64,000 bases of DNA from Hydractinia symbiolongicarpus. Its lineage: Eukaryota; Cnidaria; Hydrozoa; Anthoathecata; Hydractiniidae. The notes below the pieces were generated by a model that did no database searches, was not told where the DNA came from, and was given only the letters and a program-made list of their open reading frames with translations. Position 1 is the stretch's first letter. The number at the start of each line of letters is the position of its first letter. The stretch is from contig NC_079877.1 in assembly GCF_029227915.1 (NCBI RefSeq), forward strand, positions 1,922,001-1,986,000, given 5' to 3'. Shown here one piece after another: positions 24,041 through 36,716 of the stretch. The translations under genes were made by a program, and so were the position numbers.

Positions 24041-26976
24041 TTGGCGCAGTGGAAGCGCTTCATTTAAAAACTTAGATAAATAAGTCATTTTTTACTGTGG
24101 GACCAATCCTAGCCGTTATCGCGCGCTGAAAAATTGCGACAGTTTCAAAAACTACATTTCAATGACGTTCTAACTGTATCAGTCTGTTTGAGATACAACG
24201 GTTGCGTCACATATTCGTACAAACATGTATCTAGTGATTTTCGTCCGATATTACTAAGTTGTATTGGTTTTAACAGTGAAACGATTGACTGGGGGAATTA
24301 ATTCAACTAACTTTGGACTGTGACCTGATAAATGTGATAAATGAGACAATTGGACTCCAAGAAATAACATTCTTCTTAATTTGACGTGAATGCCGGAACT
24401 TAGCGATTACATTGGGCGCTGTGGTAGCGCTTCATTTAAAAATTTAGATAAATAAGTCATTCTTTACTGTGGGACCAATCGTAGCCGTTGTCGCGCGCTG
24501 AAAAAATAGCGACAGTTTCAAAAACTACATTTGAATGACGTTCTAACGGTGTCAGTCCGTTTGAGTTACAACGGTTGGGTCACATATTTGTACCAACATG
24601 TATTTAGCGATATTTTTCTCATATTACTAGTTTGCATCGCTTTTAACAGTGAAACGATTGACTGTGGGACTTAATTAAACTGATTTTGGACTGTGACCTT
24701 ATAATTGTTATAAGTGAGAAAATCGGACTCTAAGAAATGACATTCTTCTTAATTTGACATGATTGTAGGAACTCAGCGATTACACTGGACCCTGTGGTTG
24801 CGCTTTATTTAAAAATTAAGATAAATAAGTCATTTTTTACTGTGGGACGAATCCTAGTCGTTAGTTTGCGCTAAAGAAATAGAGACAGTTTCAAAAACTA
24901 CATTTCATTGACTTTCTAACAGTTTTAATCCGTTTGAGTTGCAACGGTTGCGTCACATATTCGCACCAACATGTATTTAGTGATTTTCTTCCCGTATTAC
25001 TAAGTTGTATCGCTTTCAACAGTGAAACGATTGACTGTGGGACTTAATTGAAGTGATTTTGGACTTTGACCTTATAAATGTGATAAATGAGCCATTTTGA
25101 CTACAAGAAATAACATTCTTCTTAATTTTACATGATTGCTGGAACTCAGCGATTACACTGGGCGCTGTGGTTGCGCTTTATTTAAAAATTAAGATAAATA
25201 AGTCATTTTTTACTGTGGGACGAATCCTAGTCGTTAGTTCGCGTTGAAGAAATAGAGACAGTTTCAAAAACTACATTTCATTGACTTTCTAACAGTTTTA
25301 ATCCGTTTGAGTTGCAACGGTTGCGTCACATATTCGCACCAACATGTATTTAGTGATTTTTTTCCGATATTACTAAGTTGTATCGCTTTCAACAGTAAAG
25401 CGATTGACTGTGGGACTTAATTGAACTGATTTTGGACTTTGACCTTATAAATGTGACAAATGAGCCATTTTGACTACAAGAAATAACATTCTTCTTATTT
25501 TGACATGATTGTTGGAACTCAGCGATTACACTTGGCGCAGTGGAAGCGCTTCATTTAAAAACTTAGATAAATAAGTCATTTTTTACTGTGGGACCAATCC
25601 TAGCCGTTATCGCGCGCTGAAAAATTGCGACAGTTTCAAAAACTACATTTCAATGACGTTCTAACTGTATCAGTCTGTTTGAGATACAACGGTTGCGTCA
25701 CATATTCGTACAAACATGTATCTAGTGATTTTCGTCCGATATTACTAAGTTGTATTGGTTTTAACAGTGAAACGATTGACTGGGGGAATTAATTCAACTA
25801 ACTTTGGACTGTGACCTGATAAATGTGATAAATGAGACAATTGGACTCCAAGAAATAACATTCTTCTTAATTTGACGTGAATGCCGGAACTTAGCGATTA
25901 CATTGGGCGCTGTGGTAGCGCTTCATTTAAAAATTTAGATAAATAAGTCATTCTTTACTGTGGGACCAATCGTAGCCGTTGTCGCGCGCTGAAAAAATAG
26001 CGACAGTTTCAAAAACTACATTTGAATGACGTTCTAACGGTGTCAGTCCGTTTGAGTTACAACGGTTTGGTCACATATTTGTACCAACATGTATTTAGCG
26101 ATATTTTTCTCATATTACTAGTTTGCATCGCTTTTAACAGTGAAACGATTGACTGTGGGACTTAATTAAACTGATTTTGGACTGTGACCTTATAATTGTT
26201 ATAAGTGAGAAAATCGGACTCTAAGAAATGACATTCTTCTTAATTTGACATGATTGTAGGAACTCAGCGATTACACTGGACCCTGTGGTTGCGCTTTATT
26301 TAAAAATTAAGATAAATAAGTCATTTTTTACTGTGGGACGAATCCTAGTCGTTAGTTTGCGCTAAAGAAATAGAGACAGTTTCAAAAACTACATTTCATT
26401 GACTTTCTAACAGTTTTAATCCGTTTGAGTTGCAACGGTTGCGTCACATATTCGCATCAACATGTATTTAGTGATTTTCTTCCCGTATTACTAAGTTGTA
26501 TCGCTTTCAACAGTGAAACGATTGACTGTGGGACTTAATTGAAGTGATTTTGGACTTTGACCTTATAAATGTGATAAATGAGCCATTTTGACTACAAGAA
26601 ATAACATTCTTCTTAATTTTACATGATTGCTGGAACTCAGCGATTACACTGGGCGCTGTGGTTGCGCTTTATTTAAAAATTAAGATAAATAAGTCATTTT
26701 TTACTGTGGGACGAATCCTAGTCGTTAGTTCGCGCTGAAGAAATAGAGACAGTTTCAAAAACTACATTTCATTGACTTTCTAACAGTTTTAATCCGTTTG
26801 AGTTGCAACGGTTGCGTCACATATTCGCACCAACATGTATTTAGTGATTTTTTTCCGATATTACTAAGTTGTATCGCTTTCAACAGTAAAGCGATTGACT
26901 GTGGGACTTAATTGAACTGATTTTGGACTTTGACCTTATAAATGTGACAAATGAGCCATTTTGACTACAAGAAATA
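23995..26976 (+). repeat. 1,491-bp tetramer duplicated in tandem (two copies)
   Basis: Copies span about 23,995-25,485 and 25,486-26,976. Shared private variants sit 1,491 bp apart: GTACAAACATG (24,217 and 25,708), TTTTCGTCCG, GACTGGGGGAATT, TATAATTGTTATAAG, AAATCGGACTC, AGTTTGCGCTAAAG and CAGTAAAGCG. The junction near 25,490 lies inside a monomer, where a D/E front (GACTACAAGAAATAAC) runs directly into an A back (TTATTTTGACATGATTG). The exchange therefore broke mid-monomer. Confidence 0.87.
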
Positions 26977-28306
26977 ACATTCTTCTTAATTTTACATGAT
27001 TGCTGGAACTCAGCGATTACACTGGGCGCTGTGGTTGCGCTTTATTTAAAAATTAAGATAAATAAGTCATTTTTTACTGTGGGACGAATCCTAGTCGTTA
27101 GTTCGCGCTGAAGAAATAGAGACAGTTTCAAAAACTACATTTCATTGACTTTCTAACAGTTTTAATCCGTTTGAGTTGCAACGGTTGCGTCTCATATTCG
27201 CACCAACATGTATTTAGTGATTTTCTTCCCGTATTACTAAGTTGTATCGCTTTCAACAGTGAAACGATTGACTGTGGGACTTAATTGAACTGATTTTGGA
27301 CTTTGACCTTATAAATGTGATAAGTGAGCCATTTTGACTACAAGAAATAACATTCTTCTTAATTTTACATGATTGCTGGAACTCAGCGATTACACTGGGC
27401 GCTGTGGTTGCGCTTTATTTAAAAATTAAGATAAATAAGTCATTTTTTACTGTGGGACGAATCCTAGTCGTTAGTTCGCGCTGAAGAAATAGAGACAGTT
27501 TCAAAAACTACATTTCATTGACTTTCTAACAGTTTTAATCCGTTTGAGTTACAACGGTTGCCTCACATATTTGCACCAACATGTATTTAGTGATTTTCTT
27601 CCCGTATTACTAAGTTGTATCGCTTTCAACAGTGAAACGATTGACTGTGGGACTTAATTGAACTGATTTTGGACTTCGACCTTATAAATGTGATAAATGA
27701 GCGATTTTGACTACAAGAAATAACATTCTTCTTAATTTGACATGATTGCTGGAACTCAGCGATTACACTGGGCGCTGTGGTAGCGCTTTATTTAAAAATT
27801 AAGAAAATAAGTTATTTTTTAGTGTGGGACCAATCCTAGCCGTTATCGCGCATTGAAGAAATAGAGACAGTTTCCAAAACTACATTTCATTGACTTTCTA
27901 ACAGTTTTAATCCGTTTGAGTTTCAACGGTTGCGTCACATATTCGTACCAACATGTATCTAGTGATTTTCTTCCGATATTACTAAGTTGTATCGCTTTTA
28001 ACAATGAAATGATTGACTGTGGAGCTTAATTGAGCTAGCTTTGGCCTGTGACCTTAAAAATGTGATAAGTGAGCCAACTGCACTCCAAGAAATAACATTC
28101 TTCTTAATTTGACGTAAATGCCGGAACTTAGCGACTACATTGGGCGCTGTGGTAGCGCTTCATTTAAAAATTTAGATAAATAAGTCATTCTTTACTGTGG
28201 GACCAATCGTAGCCGTTGTCGCGCGCTGAAAAAATAGCGACAGTTTCAAAAACTACATTTCAATGACGTTCTAACGGTGTCAGTCCGTTTGAGTTACAAC
28301 GGTTGG

Positions 28307-29640
28307 GTCACATATTTGTACCAACATGTATTTAGCGATATTTTTCCCATATTACTAGTTTGCATCGCTTTTAACAGTGAAACGATTGACTGTGGGACTT
28401 AATTGAACTGATTTTGGACTGTGACCTTATAAATGTTATAAGTGAGAAAATTGGACTCTAAGAAATGACATTCTTCTTAATTTGACATGATTGTAGGAAC
28501 TCAGCGATTACACTGGACCCTGTGGTAGCGATTCATTTAAAAATTTAGATAAATAAGTCAATTTTACTGTGGGACCAATCCTAGCCCTTAGCGCGCGCTG
28601 AAGATATAGAGACAGTTTCGAAAACTCCATTTCATTGACTTTCTAACGGGGTCAATCCGTTTGAGTTACAACGGTTGCGTCACACATTCGTACCAACAAG
28701 TATTTAGTGATTTTTTTCCGATATTACTAAGTTGTATCGCTTTCAACAGTGAAACGATTGACTGTGGGACTTAATTGAACTGATTTTAGACTTCGACCTT
28801 ATAAATGTGATAAATGAGCGATTTTGACTACAAGAAATAACATTCTTCTTAATTTGACATGAATGCTGGAACTCAGCGATTACACTGGGCGCTGTGGTAG
28901 CGCTTTATTTAAAAATTAAGAAAATAAGTTATTTTTTAGTGTGGGACCAATCCTAGCCGTTATCGCGCATTGAAGAAATAGAGACAGTTTCAAAAACTAC
29001 ATTTCATTGACTTTCTAACAGTTTTAATCCGTTTGAGTTACAACGGTTGCGTCACATATTCGTACCAACATGTATCTAGTGATTTTCTTCCGATATTACT
29101 AAGTTGTATCGCTTTTAACAATGAAATGATTGACTGTGGAGCTTAATTGAGCTAGCTTTGGCCTGTGACCTTATAAATGTGATAAGTGAGCCAACTGCAC
29201 TCCAAGAAAAAACATTCTTCTTATTTTGACATGATTGTTGGAACTCAGCGATTACACTTGGCGCAGTGGAAGCGCTTCATTTAAAAACTTAGATAAATAA
29301 GTCATTTTTTACTGTGGGACCAATCCTAGCCGTTGTCGCGCGTTGAAAAATTGCGACAGTTTCAAAAACTACATTTCAATGACGTTCTAACTGTATCAGT
29401 CCGTTTGAGTTACAACTGTTGCGTCACATATTCGTACCAACATGTATCTAGTGATTTTCTTCCGATATTACTAAGTTGTATTGGTTTTAACAGTGAAACG
29501 ATTGACTGTGGGAATTAATTCAACTAACTTTGGACTGTGACCTGATAAATGTGATAAATAAGACAATTGGACTCCAAGAAATAACATTCTTCTTAATTTG
29601 ACATGATTGCTGGAACTTAGCGATTACACTGGGCGCTGTG
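28307..29640 (+). repeat. Duplicate of 37,090-38,423, carrying the empty LINE site
   Basis: C, D', A and B monomers align with 37,090-38,423 at a constant offset of 8,783 bp (28,307/37,090, 28,679/37,462, 29,051/37,834). Position 29,640 ends in GGGCGCTGTG, exactly where the other copy is interrupted by the LINE. Here it continues uninterrupted as GTAGCGCTTC. Sequence agreement weakens over the last 60 bases (ACATGATTGCTGG against ACGTAAATGCCGG). Confidence 0.85.
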
Positions 29641-31194
29641 GTAGCGCTTCATTTAAAAATTTAGATAAATAAGTCATTCTTTACTGTGGGACCAATCGTA
29701 GCCGTTGTTGCGCGCTGAAAAAATAGCGACAGTTTCAAAAACTACATTTCAATGACGTTCTAACGGTGTCAGTCCGTTTGAGTTACAACGGTTGGGTCAC
29801 ATATTTGTACCAACATGTATTTAGCGATATTTTTCCCATATTACTAGTTTGCATCGCTTTTAACAGTGAAACGATTGACTGTGGGACTTAATTGAACTGA
29901 TTTTGGACTGTGACCTTATAAATGTTATAAGTGAGAAAATTGGACTCTAAGAAATGACATTCTTCTTAATTTGACATGATTGTAGGAACTCAGCGATTAC
30001 ACTGGACCCTGTGGTAGCGATTCATTTAAAAATTTAGATAAATAAGTCAATTTTACTGTGGGACCAATCCTAGCCGTTAGCGCGCACTGAAGATATAGAG
30101 ACAGTTTCGAAAACTCCATTTCATTGACTTTCTAACGGGGTCAATCCGTTTGAGTTACAACGGTTGCGTCACACATTCGTACCAACAAGTATTTAGTGAT
30201 TTTTTTCCGATATTACTAAGTTGTATCGCTTTCAACAGTGAAACGATTGACTGTGGGACTTAATTGAACTGATTTTGGACTTCGACCTTATAAATGTGAT
30301 AAATGAGCGATTTTGACTACAAGAAATAACATTCTTCTTAATTTGACATGATTGCTGGAACTCAGCGATTACACTGGGCGCTGTGGTAGCGCTTTATTTA
30401 AAAATTAAGAAAATAAGTTATTCTTTAGTGTGGGACCAATCCTAGCCGTTATCGCGCATTGAAGAAATAGAGACAGTTTCCAAAACTACATTTTATTGAC
30501 TTTCTAACGGTGTCAATCCAGTGGAGTTACAACGGTTGCGTCACATATTCGCACCAACATGTATTTAGTGATTTTCTTCCGATATTACTAAGTTGTGTTT
30601 TTTTTAACAGTTAAACGATTGACTGTGGAAGTTAATTGAATGATTCTGGACTGTGACCTTACAAATGTGATGAAGGAGCTAATTGGTCTCCAAGGAATAA
30701 CATTCTTCTTAACTTGACATGATTGCTGGAATTCAGCGATTACATTAGGCTCTGTGGTAGCGCTTTATTTAAAAACTTAGATAAATAAGTTTTTTCTTAC
30801 TGTGGGACGAATCCTAGTCGTTAGTTCGCGCTGAAGAAATAGAGACAGTTTCAAAAACTACATTTCATTGACTTTCTAACAGTTTTAATCCGTTTGAGTT
30901 ACAACGGTTGCGTCACACATTCGTACGAACATGTATTTAGTGATTTTCTTCCGGTATTGCTAAGTTGTATCGCTTTCAGCAGTGAAACGATTGACTGTGG
31001 GAGTTAATTGAATGATTCTGGACTGTGGCCTTACAAATGTGATGAAGGAGCTAATTGGTCTCCAAGGAATAACATTCTTCTTAATTTGACATGATTGCTG
31101 GAATTCAGCGATTACATTAGGCTCTGTGGTAGCGCTTTATATAAAAACTTAGATAAATAAGTTTTTTCTTACTGGGGGACCAATCCTGGCCGTT

Positions 31195-31204
31195 AGCACG
31201 TGCT
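31195..31204. other. Palindrome AGCACGTGCT (E-box core) of F/X-type monomers
   Basis: A perfect 10-bp palindrome containing CACGTG. It sits where other families carry AGCGCGCGCT (for example 656-665) or the half-changed AGCACGCGCT (35,906-35,915). It recurs in F and X monomers, for example near 32,663, 34,790 and 44,188. Protein binding is not shown. Confidence 0.75.
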
Positions 31205-31633
31205 GAATAAATAGGAACAGTTCCAAAGGCTATATTTCATTGACTTACTAACGGTATAAATCCGTTTGAGTTACAGCAGTTGTATTTAGCGACAGTATTC
31301 GGATATTACTAGGTTGCATCGCTTTTAACAGTGAAACGTTTGACTGTGGGAATTAATTCAACTAACTTTGGACTGTGACCTAATAAATGTGATAAATAAG
31401 ACAATAGGAGTCCAAGAAATAACATTCTTCTTAATTTGACATGATTGCTGGAACTTAGCGATTACACTGGGCGCTGTGGTAGCGCTTCATTTAAAAATTT
31501 AGATAAATAAGTCATTCTTTACTGTGGGACCAATCGTAGCCGTTGTCGCGCGCTGAAAAAATAGCGACAGTTTCAAAAACTACATTTCAATGACGTTCTA
31601 ACGGTGTCAGTCCGTTTGAGTTACAACGGTTGG

Positions 31634-34600
31634 GTCACATATTTGTACCAACATGTATTTAGCGATATTTTTCCCATATTACTAGTTTGCATCGCTTTTA
31701 ACAGTGAAACGATTGACTGTGGGACTTAATTGAACTGATTTTGGACTGTGACCTTATAAATGTTATAAGTGAGAAAATTGGACTCTAAGAAATGACATTC
31801 TTCTTAATTTGACATGATTGTAGGAACTCAGCGATTACACTGGACCCTGTGGTAGCGATTCATTTAAAAATTTAGATAAATAAGTCAATTTTACTGTGGG
31901 ACCAATCCTAGCCGTTAGCGCGCGCTGAAGATATAGAGACAGTTTCGAAAACTCCATTTCATTGACTTTCTAACGGGGTCAATCCGTTTGAGTTACAACG
32001 GTTGCGTCACACATTCGTACCAACAAGTATTTAGTGATTTTTTTCCGATATTACTAAGTTGTATCGCTTTCAACAGTGAAACGATTGACTGTGGGACTTA
32101 ATTGAACTGATTTTGGACTTCGACCTTATAAATGTGATAAATGAGCGATTTTGACTACAAGAAATAACATTCTTCTTAATTTGACATGATTGCTGGAACT
32201 CAGCGATTACACTGGGCGCTGTGGTAGCGCTTTATTTAAAAATTAAGAAAATAAGTTATTTTTTAGTGTGGGACCAATCCTAGCCGTTATCGCGCATTGA
32301 AGAAATAGAGACAGTTTCAAAAACTACATTTCATTGACTTTCTAACAGTTTTAATCCGTTTGAGTTACAACGGTTGCGTCACACATTCGTACGAACATGT
32401 ATTTAGTGATTTTCTTCCGGTATTGCTAAGTTGTATCGCTTTCAGCAGTGAAACGATTGACTGTGGGAGTTAATTGAATGATTCTGGACTGTGGCCTTAC
32501 AAATGTGATGAAGGAGCTAATTGGTCTCCAAGGAATAACATTCTTCTTAATTTGACATGACTGCTGGAATTCAGCGATTACATTAGGCTCTGTGGTAGCG
32601 CTTTATTTAAAAACTTAGATAAATAAGTTTTTTCTTACTGGGGGACCGATCCTGGCCGTTAGCACGTGCTGAATAAATAGGAACAGTTCCAAAGGCTATA
32701 TTTCATTGACTTACTAACGGTATAAATCCGTTTGAGTTACAGCAGTTGTATTTAGCGACAGTATTCGGATATTACTAGGTTGCATCGCTTTTAACAGTGA
32801 AACGTTTGACTGTGGGACTTAATTGAACTGATTTTAGTCTTTGACCTTATAAATGTGATAAATGAGCCAGTTTGACTACAACAAATAACATTCTTCTTAA
32901 TTTGACATGATTGCTGGAACTCAGCGATTACGCTGGGCGCTGTGGTAGCGCTTTATTAAACAATTAAGACAAATAAGTCATTTTTTACTGTGGGACTAGT
33001 CCTAACCGTTAGTTCGGCCTGAAGAAATAGGGACCGTTTCAAAAACTACATTTCATTGATTTTCTAACGGTGTCCATCCGTTTGAGTTACAACATTGTCG
33101 TCACATATTCGTACCAACATGTATTTAGTGATTTTTTTCCGATATTACTAAGTTGCATTGCTTTTAACAGTGAAACGATTGACCGTGGGACTTAATTGAA
33201 CTGATTCTGGACTGTAACCTTATGAATGCGATAAATGAGCCAATTGGACTCCAAGAATAACATTCTTCTTAATTCGACATGATTGCTGGAATTCAGCGAG
33301 TACACTAGGATCTGTGGTATCGCTTTATTTAAAAATTAGGAAAATAAGTTATTTTTAAGTGTGGGACCAATCCTAGCCGTTATCGCGCATTGAAGAAATA
33401 GAGAGAGTTTCAAAAACTACATTTCATTGACTTTCTAACGGTGTCAATCCGGTCGAATTACAACAGTTGCGACACAAATTCGCACCAACATGTATTTAAT
33501 GATTTTCTTCCGATAAATCTAAGTTGTAATTTTTTTAACAGTGAAACGATTGACTGTGGGAATTAATTGAACTTATTCTGGACTGTGACCTTATAAATGT
33601 GATAAATGAGCTAATTGTTCTCCAAGAATAACATTCTTCTTAATTCGACATGATTGCTGGAATTCAGCGAGTACACTAGGATCTGTGGTATCGCTTTATT
33701 TAAAAATTAGGAAAATAAGTTATTTTTAAGTGTGGGACCAATCCTAGCCGTTATCGCGCATTGAAGAAATAGAGAGAGTTTCAAAAACTACATTTCATTG
33801 ACTTTCTAACGGTGTCAATCCGGTGGAGTTACAACGGTTGCGACACAAATTCGCACCAACATGTATTTAATGATTTTCTTCCGATAAATCTAAGTTGTAT
33901 TTTTTTAACAGTGAAACGATTGACTGTGGGAATTAATTGAACTTATTCTGGACTGTGACCTTATAAATGTGATGAATGAGCTAATTGTTCTCCAAGGAAT
34001 AACATTCTTCTTAATTTGACATGATTGCTGGAACTCAGCGATTACGCTGGGCGCTGTGGTAGCGCTTTATTAAAAAATTAAGACAAATAAGTCATTTTTT
34101 ACTGTGGGACCAATCGTAGCCGTTGTTGCGCGCTGAAAAAATAACGACAGTTTCAAAAACTACATGTCAATGACGTTCTAACGGTGTCAGTCCGTTTGAT
34201 TTACAACGGCTGAGTCACATATTTGTACCAACATGTATTTAGCGATATTTTTCTCATTTTACTAGTTTGCATCGCTTTTAACAGTGAAACGATTGACTGT
34301 GGGACTTAGTTGAACTGACTTTGGACTGTGACCTTATAAATGTTATAAGTGAGACAATTGGACTCCGAGAAATGACATTCTTCTTAATTTGACATGGTTG
34401 TAGGAACTCAGCGATTACACTGGACCCTGAGGAAGCGATTCATTTAAAAATTTAGATAAATAAGTCAATTTTACTGTGGGACCAACTTGAGTTACAACGG
34501 TTGCGTCACACATTCGTACCAACATGTATTTAGTGATTTTTCTCCGATATTACTAAGTTGTATCGCTTTCAACAGTAAAACGATTGACTGTGGGACTTAG

Positions 34601-36716
34601 TTGAACTGATTTTGGACTTTGACCTTATAAATGTGATAAGTGAGCCATTTTGACTACAAGAAATAACATTCTTCTTAATTTGACATGATTTCTGGAATTC
34701 AGCGATTACATTAGGATCTGAGGTAGCGCTTTATTTAAAAACTTAGATAAATAAGTTTTTTCTTACTGGGGGAACAATCCTGGCCGTTAGCACGTGCTGA
34801 ATAAATAGGAACAGTTCCAAAGGCTATATTTCATTGACTTACTCACGGTGTCAATATGTTTGAGTTACAACGGTTGCGTCACATATTCGCACCAACATGT
34901 ATTTAGTGATTTTCTTCTGATATTACTAAGTTGTATTTTTTTTAACAGTGAAACGATTGACTGTGGGCATTAATTGAACTGATGCTGGACTGTGACCTTA
35001 TAAATGTGATAAATGAGCTACTTGGTCTCCAAGGAATAACATTCTTCTTAATTTGACATGATTGCTGGAATTCAGCGATTACATTAGGCTCTGTGGTAGC
35101 GCTTTATTTAAAAAATTAGATAAAAAAGTCTTTTCTTACTGGGGGACCAATCCTGGCCGTTACCACGTGCTGAATAAATAGGAACAGTTCCAAAGGCTAC
35201 ATTTCATTGACTTACTCACGGTGTCAATATGTTTGAGTTACAACGGTTGCGTCACATATTCGTACCAACATGTATTTAGTGATTTTCTTCCGATATTACT
35301 AAGTTGTATTGCTTTTAACATTGAAACGATTGACTGTGGGAATTAATTGAACTGATTCTGGAATGTGACCTAATAAATGTGATAAATGAGCCAATTGGTT
35401 TCCAAGGAAAATATTCTTATTAATTTGAAATGATTGCTTGCATTCAGCAATTACATTAGGCTCTGTGGGAGCGCTTTATTTAAAAACTTAGATAAATAAG
35501 TCTTTTGTTACTGTGGGACCAATCCTGGCCGTTACCACGTGCTGAATAAATAGGAACAGTTCCAAAGGCTACATTTCATTGACTTACTAACGGTGTCAAT
35601 CCGTTTGAGTTACAACGGTTGCGTCACATATTCGTACCAACATGTATTTAGTGATTTTCTTCCGATATTACTAAGTTGTATTGCTTTTAACATTGAAACG
35701 ATTGACTGTGGGAATTAATTGAACTGATTCTGGATTGTGACCTAATAAATGTGATAAATGAGCCAATTGGTCTCCAAGGAAAATATTCTTATTAATTTGA
35801 AATGATTGCTTGCATTCAGCAATTACATTAGGCTCTGTGGGAGCGCTTTATTTAAAAACTTAGATAAATAAGTCTTTTGTTACTGTGGGACCAATCCTGG
35901 CCGTTAGCACGCGCTGAATAAATAGGAACAGTTCCAAAGACTACATTTCATTGACTTTCTAACGGCATAAATCCGTTTTAGTTACAACGGTTGTACTTAG
36001 CGATAGTATTTGGATATTACTAGGTTGCATCGCTTTTAACAGTGAAACGTTTGACTGTGGGACTTAATTGAACTGATTTTAGTCTTTGACCTTATAAATG
36101 TGATAAATGAGCCAGTTTGAGTACAACAAATAACATTCTTCTTAATTTGACATGATTGCTGGAACTCAGCGATTACGCTGGGCGGTATGGTAGCGCTTTA
36201 TTAAAAAACTTAGATAAATAAGTCATATTTTACTGTGGGACCAATCCTAGCCGTTATCGCGCGCTGAAAAATAGCGTCAGTTTCAAAAACTACATTTCAA
36301 TGACGTTCTAACTGTATCAGTCCGTTTGAGTTACAACGGTTGCGTCAAATATTCGTACCAACATGTATCTAGTGATTTTCTGCCGATATTACTAAGTTGT
36401 ATTGGTTTTAACAGTGAAACGATTGACTGTGGGAATTAATTCAACTAACTTTGGACTGTGACCTGATAAATGTGATAAATGAGACAATTGGACTCCAAGA
36501 AATAACATTCTTCTTAATTTGACGTAAATGCCGGAACTTAGCGATTACATTGGGCGCTGTGGTAGCGCTTCATTTAAAAATTTAGATAAATAAGTCATTC
36601 TTTACTGTGGGACCAATCGTAGCCGTTGTCGCGCGCTGAAAAAATAGCGACAGTTTCAAAAACTACATTTCAATGACGTTCTAACGGTGTCAGTCCGTTT
36701 GAGTTACAACGGTTGG
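31634..36716 (+). repeat. Large block duplicated at 43,161-47,872 (copy 1)
   Basis: This block matches the right-arm block at an offset of 11,527-11,528 bp: C at 31,634/43,161, D' at 32,022/43,549, the G short monomer at 32,746/44,273 and GGGCATTAATTG at about 34,966/46,494. From the second Y monomer (about 35,620) the offset drops to 11,156, because this copy has one extra Y monomer (ATATTCTTATTAATTTG occurs twice here, once there). Shared rarities include TGACCGTGGGAC and CTTATGAATGCG. Confidence 0.87.
34214..34504 (+). repeat. 291-bp deleted C monomer
   Basis: After TACTGTGGGACCAA the monomer jumps to CTTGAGTTACAACGG. About 80 bp normally lie between these marks: the GCGCGC core, the GACAGTTTC segment and the AACGG dyad. 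The landmark spacing is 291 bp. The same deletion occurs at 45,742-46,032 and 59,973-60,263, and a similar joint lies near 51,450. Confidence 0.88.

Larger units (their letters stand above)
20851..27933 (+). repeat. Mixed A-E array segment with local tandem duplications
   Basis: Ordinary monomers of the A, B, C, D and E families, many of them hybrids. For example, the monomer at about 21,969 has an E start, then a C-type GATATTTTTCTCAT, then an E body. Two tandem block duplications, listed separately, account for much of it. No non-satellite sequence is visible. Confidence 0.8.
27934..33100 (+). repeat. Array segment with C-D'-(A-B or F)-G blocks
   Basis: C monomers at 28,307, 29,796 and 31,634 are each followed by a variant D (ACAAGTATTTAGTG with GACTTCGACC). 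The spacings are 1,489 bp (four monomers: C, D', A, B) and 1,838 bp (five units, one of them a 349-bp G monomer). F monomers (GATGAAGGAGC, GCACGTGCTGAATAAATAGG) and short G monomers first appear here, near 30,540-31,281 and 32,390-32,746. Confidence 0.8.

Noticed and set aside
29333-29518. 61-codon open frame on the + strand, nearly repeated at 38,116-38,301
   Set aside because: It lies wholly inside A/B satellite monomers. The second copy is explained by the block duplication at an offset of 8,783 bp. There is no codon or domain signal, and other A/B monomers do not keep it open.
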